Shown piece by piece: positions 25,101 through 33,814 of a DNA stretch of 64,000 nucleotides. Within the stretch, counting starts at the first letter, position 1; the number at the start of each line of letters is the position of its first letter. The DNA is taken from assembly GCF_900095385.1 (NCBI RefSeq), contig NZ_FMID01000047.1:46948-110947 (forward strand), in the 5' to 3' direction. This stretch comes from Methanoculleus chikugoensis. GTDB lineage: Archaea > Halobacteriota > Methanomicrobia > Methanomicrobiales > Methanoculleaceae. The notes under the pieces were generated by a model that was not told the origin of the DNA, did not search any database, and was given only the letters and a program-made list of their open reading frames with translations. A program made the translations under genes and the position numbers.

Positions 25101-25316
25101 GATCGCGTCCTTGATATCCCCGATGACCTTCCCCGGGCTCCTCAGGAGTTCAAATGCCAACCTGTTGTTCAGGATCTTGCGGTAGTCGATGATGAGTGAG
25201 TGGTTGTGCGGGTACTCGCGGGAGAGTTCGGCAAGCTCGCGCTTGTACTGTTTCTTCAGAAACTTCGTCCACTCGCCGACGTTATCGGTGACTTCGACGG
25301 TTATCTCTTCGGTCAA
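22137..25316 (-). CDS. mcm: MCM replicative helicase with in-frame intein
   Basis: 1059 residues: a 701-residue MCM split by a 358-residue intein. N-terminal part: zinc site C137, C140, C160, C163 and OB fold. AAA+ core: Walker A GDPGIAKS (329-336), Walker B VDEMD (393-397), sensor and arginine-finger region LSRFDLIFV after the intein, then a C-terminal winged helix (RVDEVIEILVQQGFSRDKIE). MCM unwinds DNA at the replication fork. It sits upstream of nothing on its strand but follows rfcS by 10 bases, a replication cluster. Splicing is needed for activity, because the intein splits the conserved HEAMEQQ/SISVAKAG element. Confidence 0.95.
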   Translation of the reverse strand: MTEEITVEVTDNVGEWTKFLKKQYKRELAELSREYPHNHSLIIDYRKILNNRLAFELLRSPGKVIGDIKDAIVQNKLLKLKDGQDPDLVNIRFTNLPQKTDVRDIRADQINTFVAIEGILRKTTEVRPRIVTAVFRCRSCDKYTDPVPQGYGRFDEPDFCPNCERKTRLDLVMNRCRFVDAQKLRIQESPEGLRGGEQPQTLDIDVTDDLTGMVSPGDRVVVNGILRSVQRINYGQKSTLFDIYLECNSIEVAEKEFEEVSITEEDEAKIMALARDPMVYKKIARSIAPTIYGTDDVKEAIALQLFGGIAKDMPDGSRLRGDVHVLLVGDPGIAKSQILRYVVKLSPRGIYTSGKSSTSAGLTATAVKDEFGDGRWTLEAGALVLADMGIAAVDEMDKMAKEDRSALHEAMEQQCYDDETEVLTESGWKFFCDVTAEDRVATLSSDGRLEYATPSNFVASEYDAEMYYVRSRQVDLAVTPNHRMYVNLNRRADEWEGFRLVRMDEIPIHKRMRFKKNAVWTGERQETYEIPPVVKFANQNAEGKLTDPVTVGMDDWLEFLGYFLSEGSVQRHSKTGVPYRTIISQTNPESAEKIRECLERLPFRFSYDGKNFSINAKQLAEHLAPFGKCYEKYVPDYAKSLPPEQIGILLDALMLGDGYVNKTTGVSIYTTSSKRLADDVTELLLKKGWSGNVHLRREAGEVIPNPRGGTSVITHDIFQVTCIRDGQNEPNVNSNGQRQIEKRPYKGTIYCLEVPNHILYVRRSGIPVWCGNSISVAKAGITATLKSRCALLGAANPKLGRFDQFVPIGEQINMPPSLLSRFDLIFVMTDQPEAERDGAIAQHIIKTHSVGELIKQHAYEPLPDVDDEYIERALAPVIPDIDPTLLRKYIAYAKRTCFPILSDGAKEALIAYYMRLRNLASGNKPVPVTARQLEALVRLAEASARMRLSNTVDTEDTDRILKIVDACLRQVAYDAESGSFDIDKLVTGVTKSQRDIIRSVKETIRNVSGDSGGQARVDEVIEILVQQGFSRDKIEHTLEQLKRGGEVLEPRHGLVKLIG
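23001..24074 (-). mobile_element. Intein with LAGLIDADG homing endonuclease inside MCM
   Basis: Residues 415-772 of the MCM precursor. Block A starts at Cys415 (CYDDETEVLTESGWKF). Block B is AVTPNHRM. The DOD endonuclease blocks are FLGYFLSEGS (559-568) and ILLDALMLGDGYV (648-660), with acidic residues in both. Blocks F/G are GTIYCLEVPNHILYVRR then PVWCGN, ending in Asn772 with Ser773 as the +1 residue. The penultimate residue is Gly where most inteins have His. The insertion point EAMEQQ/SISVAKAG is the known MCM intein hotspot. Confidence 0.92.
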
Positions 25317-25326
25317 GACGGAGTCC

Positions 25327-26301
25327 TCAACGGTACTGCTCTGCGGCGAGGACGAACCGTGCGAGCAGCGCCTCCATCTGGATGTCGCTGCTCGCCCCTT
25401 CCGAGAGGCGGAAATCGGTCTCGCCGAGGGCGTCGATCAGTTTCACTTTGAGCGTCCGGTCAATATCGCGCTGGACCAGCGCCCGGTAGCACTGGTTGAT
25501 CAGCTCGTTCGGGGCGATGCCGCGGCCGCGGGTCAGGTCGGAGAGCGCCTGCTCCGCCTCGTCGAACTTCCCCGCTATCGAGAGGTCGAGGAGTTCGTCG
25601 ATCTCGTCCGGGCGGGCGGTCGCGGTGATCGCGTAGACCGTCTCCTCGTCGATATCCTTCCGGACGATCGCGGCACCCTGCAGGGCGTTGATCGCCTTCC
25701 TCATATCCCCCGAGGCGACGTAGACGATGGCGTCGAGCGCACCCTGTGTGACCGTAAGGCCTTCGACCGCGGCGATCCTCCTGGTCTCCTCGATGACCGC
25801 CTCCCGGTCAAGCGGCCTGAACCGGTAGATGGCGCACCGGCTCTGGATGGGGTCGATGATCTTCGAGGAGTAGTTGCACGAGAGGATGAACCGGCAGGTT
25901 CGGGCGTAGGTCTCCATCGTCCGCCGGAGAGCCGCCTGCGCGTCCGTGGTGAGCGCGTCCGCCTCATCCAGGAAGAGGATCTTGAACGTCGCGCCGGCAA
26001 GCGGCGACGTCCGGGCAAACTCCTTGATCTGGTTCCGGACGACGTCGATTCCCCGCTCGTCGGAGGCGTTCATCTCCCGGAAGTTCATCTGCCAGGAGTC
26101 GCCGAAGAACTCCCGGGCGAGCGCCACGGCGGCGGTGGTCTTGCCGATCCCTGCGCTGCCCGTAAAAAGGAGGTGCGGCAGGTTTCCGGTCTTCACGTAG
26201 GACTGGAGGCGTACCACGATCTCCTTCTGCCCGACCATCTCGTCGAGCCTTTTGGGCCGATACTTCTCTATCCAGATGGTGTGGTTGCCGTCCATTTGCA
26301 T
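25327..26301 (-). CDS. rfcS: Replication factor C small subunit
   Basis: 324 residues, canonical clamp-loader small subunit. [16 protein letters not shown], Walker A GSAGIGKT (48-55), Walker [10 protein letters not shown] (109-117), sensor 1 SCNYSSKI and arginine finger PIQSRC (152-157) are all in place. It loads PCNA with the large subunit, which is not in this window. It ends 10 bases before mcm on the same strand. Either Met1 or Met3 could be the start. Compare the divergent relative at 12176-13186. Confidence 0.95.
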   Translation of the reverse strand: MQMDGNHTIWIEKYRPKRLDEMVGQKEIVVRLQSYVKTGNLPHLLFTGSAGIGKTTAAVALAREFFGDSWQMNFREMNASDERGIDVVRNQIKEFARTSPLAGATFKILFLDEADALTTDAQAALRRTMETYARTCRFILSCNYSSKIIDPIQSRCAIYRFRPLDREAVIEETRRIAAVEGLTVTQGALDAIVYVASGDMRKAINALQGAAIVRKDIDEETVYAITATARPDEIDELLDLSIAGKFDEAEQALSDLTRGRGIAPNELINQCYRALVQRDIDRTLKVKLIDALGETDFRLSEGASSDIQMEALLARFVLAAEQYR

Positions 26302-26481
26302 AGGTGTTGGTGCTCGTCCATCGTAAAAGGATCGTCATCCGTTCCGGTGATCCTTTTTAGAGGGTTGAGGGCGAACAGGTAGGTACCGAAACGCTATGGA
26401 ACTGCCGGTGGTTCGTGTGGAGAGTCGCAAGGTTCTCCCGCACCGGCATATCCGCACCCCCTTCCTCGAACGGACGGATGT

Positions 26482-27240
26482 ATGGAACCTGTAGAGCGGG
26501 TATTTGCGCAGGACTTCTCCGCCGCCCGGCACACGGCGGACTCCGGCGACGGCCGGGGCGGCTCGTACGTGGTGACGCCGGGTGCCGCCTGGTGCCGCCG
26601 CCTCTTCATCGTCGGCGCCCTTACCGAGAAGAGGGGAAGCGGCGACGTCATGCAGGCCCGGCTTGCCGATCCGACCGGCGCGTTCCAGGTCTCGGTCGAC
26701 TGGCAGAGCCCCGACGCGGTCGAGACGCTCGGCTACATCGAACCGCCCGCGTTCGTCGCCGTCACCGGCCGGGCGACGTTGACCGGAACCGGTGAGCGAG
26801 CGTGCGCGACGGTGGAGGCCGAGGCGCTCTCGGTGGTGAACCGCACCGCCCGCGATCTCTGGATGCTATCGACCGCCGGAGCGACGCTTGACCGGCTCGA
26901 AGCGCTCCTCGACGGCAGGGACGAACGGGCCTCGGCCGCCCGCCGCCTCTACGGGACCACGGACGAGGATATCCGCGGGATGGCCGCGATGGTGCGCACG
27001 GCGCTTGCAACCGTCCGCCCGGATATCGCCGTCGGCGAGATCGCACCCCTCGCCGCCCGCGACCTCCTCCTCGATGCCCTCGAAGGGGAGGGCGGCGCTC
27101 GGGGCGTCGAATTTGAAGACGCCGTCGCCGCCGGGGTGCGGGCGGGACTCTCCGCCCGGGATGCCCGCGCCGCGCTCGAGGAACTCCTCGCCGCAGGGGA
27201 GTGTTACCAGCCCGCATCGGGCATGATAAAACTGATCTGA
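26482..27240 (+). CDS. RPA-associated OB-fold protein (COG3390-like)
   Basis: 252 residues. An N-terminal segment MEPVERVFAQDFSAARHT is followed by an OB-fold-like stretch (WCRRLFIVGALTEKRGSG, MQARLADPTGAFQVSVD, FVAVTGRATL), then helical domains with Ala-rich repeats. It fits the RPA-associated protein family (Rpap), encoded in haloarchaea in an rpa-rpap-rpe operon. Here the next gene is the Rpe-type phosphoesterase, which supports the call, though the RPA gene itself is absent. Likely role: single-stranded DNA binding in repair or replication. Confidence 0.7.
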   Translation: MEPVERVFAQDFSAARHTADSGDGRGGSYVVTPGAAWCRRLFIVGALTEKRGSGDVMQARLADPTGAFQVSVDWQSPDAVETLGYIEPPAFVAVTGRATLTGTGERACATVEAEALSVVNRTARDLWMLSTAGATLDRLEALLDGRDERASAARRLYGTTDEDIRGMAAMVRTALATVRPDIAVGEIAPLAARDLLLDALEGEGGARGVEFEDAVAAGVRAGLSARDARAALEELLAAGECYQPASGMIKLI

Positions 27241-27247
27241 CACGATA

Positions 27248-27982
27248 ATGCACCTTCATTTCATCGAGAACGGCCCGGCCCTCCTGGTCGAGAGCGACCG
27301 GCGGGTGCTGGTCGTCGCCGACCTGCACATGGGCATTGAATCGGGCCTCGAACGTCACGGCGTGCACATCGCGAGCCGGAGCGCCGCCCGGGCCGACCGG
27401 GTGGTCGCCTGCATCGAGGAGGCAGAGCCCGACCTCCTCCTCCTCCTCGGGGACGTCAAACACAACGTCCCGGTGACGAGCAGGCAGGAGTACCGGGAAC
27501 TTCCCGGCATCCTCCAGTCGTTTCGGGACCGGGTGCCGATAGCCGTCGCCCCGGGCAACCACGACGGAGGTATCGGGCGGTTCCTCGAGCCCGGCGAACT
27601 CCTGCCCGCCGAGGGCACGCTCATCGACGGCGTCGGTTACCTCCACGGTCACACCCGCCCAGCCCCCGAACTTCCCGGCCACCTCATCGTCCTCGGCCAC
27701 CACCACCCGGTCGTCTCGCTCGTCGACGCCGTCGGGTGCGCCGCACGCGCCCGGCCGGCCTACCTCTACTCGATGTTTGAGGAGCCGTCCGGGGAGCGCA
27801 CCCGGCTCCTCTTCGTCCCGGCCTTCAACGAGTTCGCGGGCGGGATCGACGTCGGACGGCTGCGCGAGAGCGGGCTCGGCCCCCTCTCCCGGTGCATCGA
27901 CCCCAATTCCGCGGAGGTGTTCTTAGCAGATGGCACGTACGTCGGCTCCCCGGCCACGCTCTGCCCCGCAGACGACTGCTGA
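27248..27982 (+). CDS. Metallophosphoesterase, Rpe/COG1407 type
   Basis: 244 residues. It has the calcineurin-like metal motifs in order: VVADLHMG (D-x-H), LLLLGDVKH (GDxxH), APGNHDGG (GNHD), LHGHTRP and VLGHHHPVV (GHxH). It sits between the RPA-associated gene (seven bases upstream) and the Lhr helicase (53-base overlap). In haloarchaea the same phosphoesterase is encoded with RPA, suggesting DNA repair or nucleotide-end processing. Substrate unknown. Confidence 0.85.
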   Translation: MHLHFIENGPALLVESDRRVLVVADLHMGIESGLERHGVHIASRSAARADRVVACIEEAEPDLLLLLGDVKHNVPVTSRQEYRELPGILQSFRDRVPIAVAPGNHDGGIGRFLEPGELLPAEGTLIDGVGYLHGHTRPAPELPGHLIVLGHHHPVVSLVDAVGCAARARPAYLYSMFEEPSGERTRLLFVPAFNEFAGGIDVGRLRESGLGPLSRCIDPNSAEVFLADGTYVGSPATLCPADDC

Positions 27983-30659
27983 CCTCCTCGACCCGCGGGT
28001 GCTGGAGGTCGTTCGGAAGCGCGGGTTCACCGAGTTCTCGGAGGCACAGGAGCAGGCCATCCCGCGGCTTCTTTCGGGGGAGAACCTGGTCCTGGTGGCG
28101 CCGACCGGGACGGGGAAGACCGAGAGCGCGATGCTCCCGGTCTTCGACCGGCTCCTCGAGACCACCGGCGCGGGGTTCAAGGCGCTCTACATCACCCCGC
28201 TCCGGTCCCTGAACCGGGATATCCTCAACCGGATGGAGTGGTGGTGCCGGGAGCTCGGCCTCTCGGTCGGTGTCCGGCACGGGGACACGCCGCAGAACGA
28301 GCGGCGGAAGCAGGCGCTGAACGCCCCCGACCTCCTCATCACCACCCCGGAGTCGCTCCAGGCGCTCTTCATGGGCAAACGCCTCAGGGAGCACTTGAAG
28401 AACGTCAGGTACGTCGTCATCGACGAGATCCACGAACTCGCCGACAGCAAGCGGGGAGCGCAGCTCGCGGTGGCGCTCGAACGCCTGGCCGAATACGCGG
28501 GGGAGTTCCAGCGGATCGGCCTCTCGGCGACCGTCGGGAACCCCGACGATATCGGCCGGTTCCTCTGCGGGGCAAGGCCGTTCTCGCTCGTCGAGGTGCC
28601 GGTCGCGAGCGGCCTTGAGATCGGCGTCCGGTTTGCCGGGGAGGACTTCGGCACTCAGGCGCGTGCCGTCGGGAAGTGCCTGGACGCGCCGGGCTCCACC
28701 CTCGTCTTCGTCAATACCCGGGTGACCGCCGAGGCGCTCGGCCACCACCTCTACTCCCGCGGCGACGTCGAGGTCCATCACGGCTCGCTCTCGCGGGACG
28801 TCAGGGTCGACGCCGAGGAGCGGTTCAGGAAGGGCGAGATCCGGACGCTGATCGCCACGTCCTCGATGGAACTCGGGATCGACATAGGGCACATCGAGCA
28901 CGTCGTCCAGTTCGGCTCCCCTCGGCAGGTCTCGCGCCTGGTGCAGCGGGTCGGCCGGGCCGGTCACCGTCTCGACGCCGTCTCGCGCGGGACCGTCCTC
29001 GCGACGGGGTTTGACGACCTCTTAGAGTCGCTCGTGATCGCGCGGCGGGCGAAGGCGAACGAGTGCGAGCGGATCGTCCCGCCCGCCGGCGCCGCCGACG
29101 TCCTCGCGAACCAGGTTGCGGCGATCGCGGTCGAGTACGGCGAGATCGAGATCTCCCGCGTCCGGAAGATGATCGAACGGTCGAACATCTTTGCGGGGTC
29201 TGGATCGCTCCTCGACGACGTCTGCCGCCAGATGGCCGAGCACCGGCTGATCCGGCTTGACGGGACCCGGATCGTCCGGACGGGCCGGGCGCGGCGCTAC
29301 CTCGTCGAGAACCTCTCGATGATCCACGACGAGCGGAAGATGGAGATCTTCGATATCGTCTCGCGCCGCACCGTCGGGACGCTCGACGAGTCGTTCGTCC
29401 TCGGGTGGATGCACACCGGCGCGGTCTTCATCACGAAGGGCCAGCTCTGGCGGGCGCTCGAGATCGAGGGGACCCGGATCACGGTCGAACCGGCCACCCG
29501 GGCGAAGGGCGAGGTCCCGTCGTGGGAGGGCGAGCAGATCCCGGTGCCGTTCCCGGTCGCCATGGAGGTCGGGGCGCTCCGGCGGACCCGGGCGTTCTCC
29601 CGCTACTCGGACATCCCCGGTGTGATCGCCTACGCGGAGCGGTTCATCGACCGGATGGACGAGGGGCGCTACCCGATTCCCTCGGACACCCTCATCACCC
29701 TCGAGAACGCGGACGAAGGCGTGGTCTGCAACGTCTGCGGCGGACACAAGGCGAACGAGGCGCTGGCCCGGGCGCTCTCGGTCCTCCTCTCCGCCCGATA
29801 CGGGACGACCGTCGGGATCGAGGTCGGAGCCTACCGGTTCCTCCTGCGGCTGCCCTCCCATGTCCGGGCACTGGAGGTGCAGGAGACCCTTGCGGCGCTC
29901 GAGCCCGAACACCTCCCCGGGATCCTGAGGCTCGCCCTGAAACGGACGGCGCTCTTCAAGTGGAAACTCGTGCAGGTGGCGAAAAAGTTCGGCGCCATCG
30001 ACGCGGACGCCGACTACGAGCGGTTCAGCATCCACCGGCTCATCGACCTCTTCGACGGCACGGTCATCGCGGCCGAGGCCTACCGCGAGCTCTTCAGCAC
30101 CTCCATGGACACGGAGGCGGCGCAGGAGATCCTCACCGCCGTCCATGACGGCCGCATTGCCGTCGTCACAGGAAGGCTGAGCCCGCTCGGGAGCGACGTG
30201 CTCTCGTCGTCCCGGGACATGATCCCGCCGCCGATGATCGACCAGGCGGTGATCGGGACGCTGATGCGGCGCCTCGAGAAGGAGGACGTCGTCCTCTTCT
30301 GCATGAACTGCCGGAAGTGGAAGAGCCGGACGGTCATCGAGCGCGTCCCCGATAGGCCGCAGTGCCCCCTCTGCAGCGCCCGCCTCATCGCGGCGCTGAA
30401 ACCCTGGGACGAGGACCTCATCCCGGCGGTGAAGAAGAAGACCAAGTCCGAGGAGGAGCGGGCGATCGAGATCAGGTTCCTCCGGAACGCTAACATCGTT
30501 CTATCGAGCGGAAAGAAGGCGGTGACCGCCCTCGCGGCCAGAGGCGTCGGGCCGGAGGCGGCCTCACGGATCCTCGCGACCCTCTCCGAAGGGGACGCCT
30601 TCTACCGGGAGATTTTGAAGGCCGAGCGGAACTATGTGAAGACGCATAGGTATTGGTGA
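27930..30659 (+). CDS. lhr: Lhr-family DNA helicase
   Basis: 909 residues. SF2 helicase motifs: VAPTGTGKT (57-64), DEIH box (165-168), GLSAT (197-201), FVNTR, SMELGIDIG, QRVGRAGHR (339-347). A winged-helix and Lhr-core domain follow, and a C-terminal Cys pair set (FCMNCRKW, CPLCSARL) probably binds zinc. Lhr proteins unwind RNA:DNA and Holliday-type structures in repair. Two further Cys (VVCNVCGGHK, near residue 605) lie mid-protein. It overlaps the phosphoesterase by 53 bases, so the three form one repair operon. Confidence 0.9.
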   Translation: MARTSAPRPRSAPQTTADLLDPRVLEVVRKRGFTEFSEAQEQAIPRLLSGENLVLVAPTGTGKTESAMLPVFDRLLETTGAGFKALYITPLRSLNRDILNRMEWWCRELGLSVGVRHGDTPQNERRKQALNAPDLLITTPESLQALFMGKRLREHLKNVRYVVIDEIHELADSKRGAQLAVALERLAEYAGEFQRIGLSATVGNPDDIGRFLCGARPFSLVEVPVASGLEIGVRFAGEDFGTQARAVGKCLDAPGSTLVFVNTRVTAEALGHHLYSRGDVEVHHGSLSRDVRVDAEERFRKGEIRTLIATSSMELGIDIGHIEHVVQFGSPRQVSRLVQRVGRAGHRLDAVSRGTVLATGFDDLLESLVIARRAKANECERIVPPAGAADVLANQVAAIAVEYGEIEISRVRKMIERSNIFAGSGSLLDDVCRQMAEHRLIRLDGTRIVRTGRARRYLVENLSMIHDERKMEIFDIVSRRTVGTLDESFVLGWMHTGAVFITKGQLWRALEIEGTRITVEPATRAKGEVPSWEGEQIPVPFPVAMEVGALRRTRAFSRYSDIPGVIAYAERFIDRMDEGRYPIPSDTLITLENADEGVVCNVCGGHKANEALARALSVLLSARYGTTVGIEVGAYRFLLRLPSHVRALEVQETLAALEPEHLPGILRLALKRTALFKWKLVQVAKKFGAIDADADYERFSIHRLIDLFDGTVIAAEAYRELFSTSMDTEAAQEILTAVHDGRIAVVTGRLSPLGSDVLSSSRDMIPPPMIDQAVIGTLMRRLEKEDVVLFCMNCRKWKSRTVIERVPDRPQCPLCSARLIAALKPWDEDLIPAVKKKTKSEEERAIEIRFLRNANIVLSSGKKAVTALAARGVGPEAASRILATLSEGDAFYREILKAERNYVKTHRYW

Positions 30660-31155
30660 GAGGGTTGGAGTTTGCCGGCACCTAGGGCCACCTGATAGTG
30701 GCTTTTGAGTATAGCCTGTGACTGGGGGTGGCGGCGGAAACTAGGAAAAAGCCCGGTATAGTGGACTGTGGGAGTATCGCCATGCACTGCCCCCGCCCCG
30801 CAGGAAGGGGGAGGAGGCCGGAGGCCGGGTGGGGTGGGGGTTATGGGTATCCCATTAATGGGGTAGAGACAGGGGAGGGGGGCACGCCCCCTCCCCGCGA
30901 GCCGCCACCCCCAATGGCGATATCCCTATGAAAGCCGTGCATGTGAACTGCGACGCAAGAACAGCACTCTTGAGTAAGATCGACGGCATACGCTTGATGC
31001 ACGAGTCCCCTCAGATGCGGCCACCAAAATGACCTACTTCAGGCCCGGACACTCTCCCGTCACGTATCGGCAGAACGCCCGGAGTGACAGATCATACCCG
31101 GCCAAAAAAACAGGAGCCCCCTCTCCCAATCAGAAAAACGCAACCAAAAACCGTT
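30660..31155. other. Intergenic region dominated by repeat copy C
   Basis: Between the Lhr and TBP genes, which converge here. It holds the palindromic repeat at 30762-30945 and, to its right, about 200 bases with no gene that I can support. Confidence 0.6.
30762..30945 (+). repeat. Palindromic GC-rich intergenic repeat, copy C (long form)
   Basis: Left end GGAGTATCGCCATGCACTGC, then GGAGGAGGCCGGAGGCCGGG, a central GTAGAGACAGGGGAGGGGGG with the GCACGCC-turn and CCCCTCCCC arm, and right end AATGGCGATATCCC then AAAGCCGTGC. The two ends are inverted copies of the same TGGCGATA motif, so the whole 180-base unit is an imperfect palindrome. Confidence 0.8.
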
Positions 31156-31737
31156 TCACATGATATTTTCGAGCCGCTGCTCCAGGAAATCCAGTCCTCT
31201 CTTGATATCTTCAATATTCTTCCCGCCGGTCAAGATGATCTTGCCGGAACTGAAGAGAAGGGCGACGATCTTCGGGTCCTCGATGCGGTAGACAAGCCCC
31301 GGGAACTGCTCGGGCTCATACTCGATGTTCTCGAGGTTGAGGGTGATGACCACCTTGTTCAGGTTGATGTACCTCCCCATGTCATACGAGCAGACCATGT
31401 TCGTGATCGCGACCTGCGGCACATCGTAGGTATCCACCCCGGCGTCCCGTAGCGACTGCATGATGATCTCCAGGCCCGGCCGGAGGTCGGATTTCTTCCT
31501 GATTCCGGTAAGCACCACTTTTCCCGAGGAGAATATCAGGGATGCGATCTTGGGGTTCTCGATGCGGTAGACCGCCCCGGGGAACCTCTTCGTATTCAAT
31601 TCGCAGTTTTTTATTTTTTCAGATACGTTTTCGAGGTCGATTGTGTCGGCAATCACCCCAGAGGCAACGATGTTCTCAATTTTCAGTGACTCGTATCCCT
31701 TCTCAGCCATCGATATGAGTATCATTTTTTGAACCAT
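31156..31737 (-). CDS. tbp: TATA-binding protein
   Basis: 193 residues from the first Met, 184 from MAEKGYESLKIEN, which matches other archaeal TBPs better. The two direct repeats of the TBP saddle are plain: NTKRFPGAVYRIENPKIASL...FSSGKVVLTGI and EPEQFPGLVYRIEDPKIVAL...FSSGKIILTGG. It binds TATA boxes and recruits TFB and RNA polymerase. CATAAAG at about 31757-31763 upstream could be its own TATA box. Only one copy is seen in the window. Confidence 0.93.
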   Translation of the reverse strand: MVQKMILISMAEKGYESLKIENIVASGVIADTIDLENVSEKIKNCELNTKRFPGAVYRIENPKIASLIFSSGKVVLTGIRKKSDLRPGLEIIMQSLRDAGVDTYDVPQVAITNMVCSYDMGRYINLNKVVITLNLENIEYEPEQFPGLVYRIEDPKIVALLFSSGKIILTGGKNIEDIKRGLDFLEQRLENIM

Positions 31738-31838
31738 AATACTAATGGGTAATCTTTATGCCTATTCCGGATACGGAGCCCGTTTCAGCTTCGTGAATAC
31801 TTTAAACCATAAACGCGCAACTTTTAAGGGACCGCGTT

Positions 31839-33542
31839 ATGGGAGATGAAGAGCAAAAACCACCGTCCTACGAGGACCTGTGCGCCGAATTCAAGATAGA
31901 CGTCCCTGAATACTATAACTTCGGCTTCGACGTGATCGACGCATGGGCAAAGAAGGACCGGAACAAACTGGCGATGATCTGGGTTGACCAGAAAGGAAAC
32001 GAGAAGAAATACACCTTCTTCGACCTCATGCGCCTCTCGAATCAGGCCGTCAACATCTGCCTGAAGTACGGCATCAAGAAAGGCGACCGGGTGATGCTGA
32101 TGCTCCCCCGGACGCCTGAATGGTGGGTCTTCGTCATCGCGCTCATCAAACTCGGCGCAGTCTACTGCCCCGCGACGACGATGCTGACCCCCAAGGACCT
32201 GAAGTACCGCATCCAGGCGGCCGATATCCGGATGATCATCACCATGGCCGAGCACGCGGACAAGGTCGAGGAGATCCGCGAAGAGTGCCCCACACTTGCC
32301 GTCCGGCTCATGATCGACGGCGTGCGGGACGGGTGGGTCAGCTACCCCGTCGAGCTCGACTACCCCGCGCCCTGCTCGCACAAACTGGTGAACCTCCCCG
32401 GCATGCACCGGACGAAAGCAATCGACCCGCTGCTGATCTTCTTCACCTCCGGCACCACCGGCGAGCCGAAGATGGTGGTCCACAACCACTCCTACCCGCT
32501 CGGGCACCTCGTCACCGCGCAGTTGTGGCACGACCTGCACTCGAACGACCTGCACCTCACCATCTCCGATACCGGCTGGGGAAAGAGCGCGTGGGGGAAA
32601 CTCTTCGGTCAGTGGATCGTCGGCGCCTGCATCTTCGTCTACGATATCCGGGGCCGGTTCCACGCCACCGAGATCCTGCCGCTGCTGGAGAAGTACGGGG
32701 TCACGACGTTCTGCTGCCCTCCGACCATCTACCGGATGCTGATCCTCGCCGACCTCGACAAGTTCGATCTCGCCGACATGCGCCACTGCTGCAGTGCCGG
32801 CGAAGCACTCAACCCCGAGGTGATCCGGGCATGGGAAGAAGGGACCGGGAGGACAATCTACGAAGGTTACGGCCAGACCGAGACGGTGCTCTGCATCGGG
32901 ACGCTTCCCGGCATGAAGCCCAAGCCCGGTTCGATGGGAAGGCCGATGCCGGGCTGGCATATCGAGCTCCACGACGACGACGGCAACCCGGTCGGCGTCG
33001 GGGAGGAAGGGCGGATCGCGATCAACGTCGAGCCCCGGCCGGTCGGGCTCTTCTCCGGTTACCTGAACAATAGCGAAGAGAACCGCAAGGTCTTCTCGGG
33101 CGGGTTCTACTACACCGGCGACAAGGCCTATATGGACGAGGACGGCTACTTCTGGTTCATCGGGCGCGACGACGACGTCATCAAGTCCTCCGGCTACCGG
33201 ATCGGGCCGTTCGAGGTCGAGAGCGCCATCATGGAGCACCCGGCCGTCCAGGAGGCGGCGGTCGTCGGGTCGCCCGACGTGCTTCGCGGGCTGGTCGTCA
33301 AGGCCTTCATCGTCTTAAAGCCCGGGTACCGGCCCACGGAGTCGCTGGTCAAAGACATCCAGAAGCAGGTCAAGCGGGTGACGGCGCCGTACAAGTATCC
33401 CCGCCTGATCGAGTTCGTGGAGTCGCTCCCGAAGACCATCTCCGGTAAGATCAAGCGGCACGAACTGCGCGAACTGGAGATGCGGCGGTTTATGGACAAC
33501 AACTCCCGGGACTCTCCCGGCATCGGAGAGGGCGGGGAGTGA
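31839..33542 (+). CDS. Acyl-CoA synthetase (medium-chain, AMP-forming)
   Basis: 567 residues. Adenylate-forming motifs: IFFTSGTTGEPKMVVHNHSY (P-loop), GYGQTETVLCIG, the ...YYTGDKAYMDEDGYFWFIGR region and C-terminal KTISGKIKR with the catalytic Lys. The sequence is of the archaeal acyl-CoA synthetase type (related to Methanosarcina MacS and Acs-like enzymes), forming acyl-CoA from a carboxylic acid, ATP and CoA. An AAGGGACC ribosome site precedes the ATG. It is divergent from tbp. The acid specificity cannot be read from the sequence. Confidence 0.9.
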   Translation: MGDEEQKPPSYEDLCAEFKIDVPEYYNFGFDVIDAWAKKDRNKLAMIWVDQKGNEKKYTFFDLMRLSNQAVNICLKYGIKKGDRVMLMLPRTPEWWVFVIALIKLGAVYCPATTMLTPKDLKYRIQAADIRMIITMAEHADKVEEIREECPTLAVRLMIDGVRDGWVSYPVELDYPAPCSHKLVNLPGMHRTKAIDPLLIFFTSGTTGEPKMVVHNHSYPLGHLVTAQLWHDLHSNDLHLTISDTGWGKSAWGKLFGQWIVGACIFVYDIRGRFHATEILPLLEKYGVTTFCCPPTIYRMLILADLDKFDLADMRHCCSAGEALNPEVIRAWEEGTGRTIYEGYGQTETVLCIGTLPGMKPKPGSMGRPMPGWHIELHDDDGNPVGVGEEGRIAINVEPRPVGLFSGYLNNSEENRKVFSGGFYYTGDKAYMDEDGYFWFIGRDDDVIKSSGYRIGPFEVESAIMEHPAVQEAAVVGSPDVLRGLVVKAFIVLKPGYRPTESLVKDIQKQVKRVTAPYKYPRLIEFVESLPKTISGKIKRHELRELEMRRFMDNNSRDSPGIGEGGE

Positions 33543-33627
33543 TTACCTTTATTTTGTTGGAGATGCTACAGTATTGGGCGCGAAGAACGCCGGGACACGC
33601 CAACGGCTGAGGTTCGCCAACATTCGC

Positions 33628-33712
33628 GCGAGAGTTGCCAAGCCAGGTCAAAGGCGCCAGGTTCAGGGCCTGGTCTCGTAGGAGTTCGCCGGTTCGAATC
33701 CGGCCTCTCGCA
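33628..33712 (+). tRNA. tRNA-Leu (CAG)
   Basis: The acceptor arms GCGAGAG (33628-33634) and CTCTCGC (33705-33711) pair fully, with discriminator A at 33712. The anticodon stem CCAGG/CCTGG encloses loop TTCAGGG, anticodon CAG, which reads CUG. The variable arm is long, as needed for class II tRNA-Leu, and the T arm GCCGGTTCGAATCCGGC is perfect. There is no intron and no encoded CCA. 85 bases. Confidence 0.95.
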
Positions 33713-33814
33713 TGCGCTTTTTCAGGATTACTCCGATCACGGGATACGTTTAGCGCCGTCGTCCGGGGAGTTTGAAAACGCCGGAGACGGGAGCGGTCGG
33801 CTGCGCCCGGCCGC

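Noticed and set aside
23235..25199. A 654-codon forward frame opposite mcm
   Set aside because: It is an antisense shadow created by GC-rich codon bias; the reverse strand carries the MCM and intein motifs without breaks.
30728..30931. Short frame over repeat copy C
   Set aside because: It is made of palindromic repeat sequence; similar false frames occur on copies E-H.
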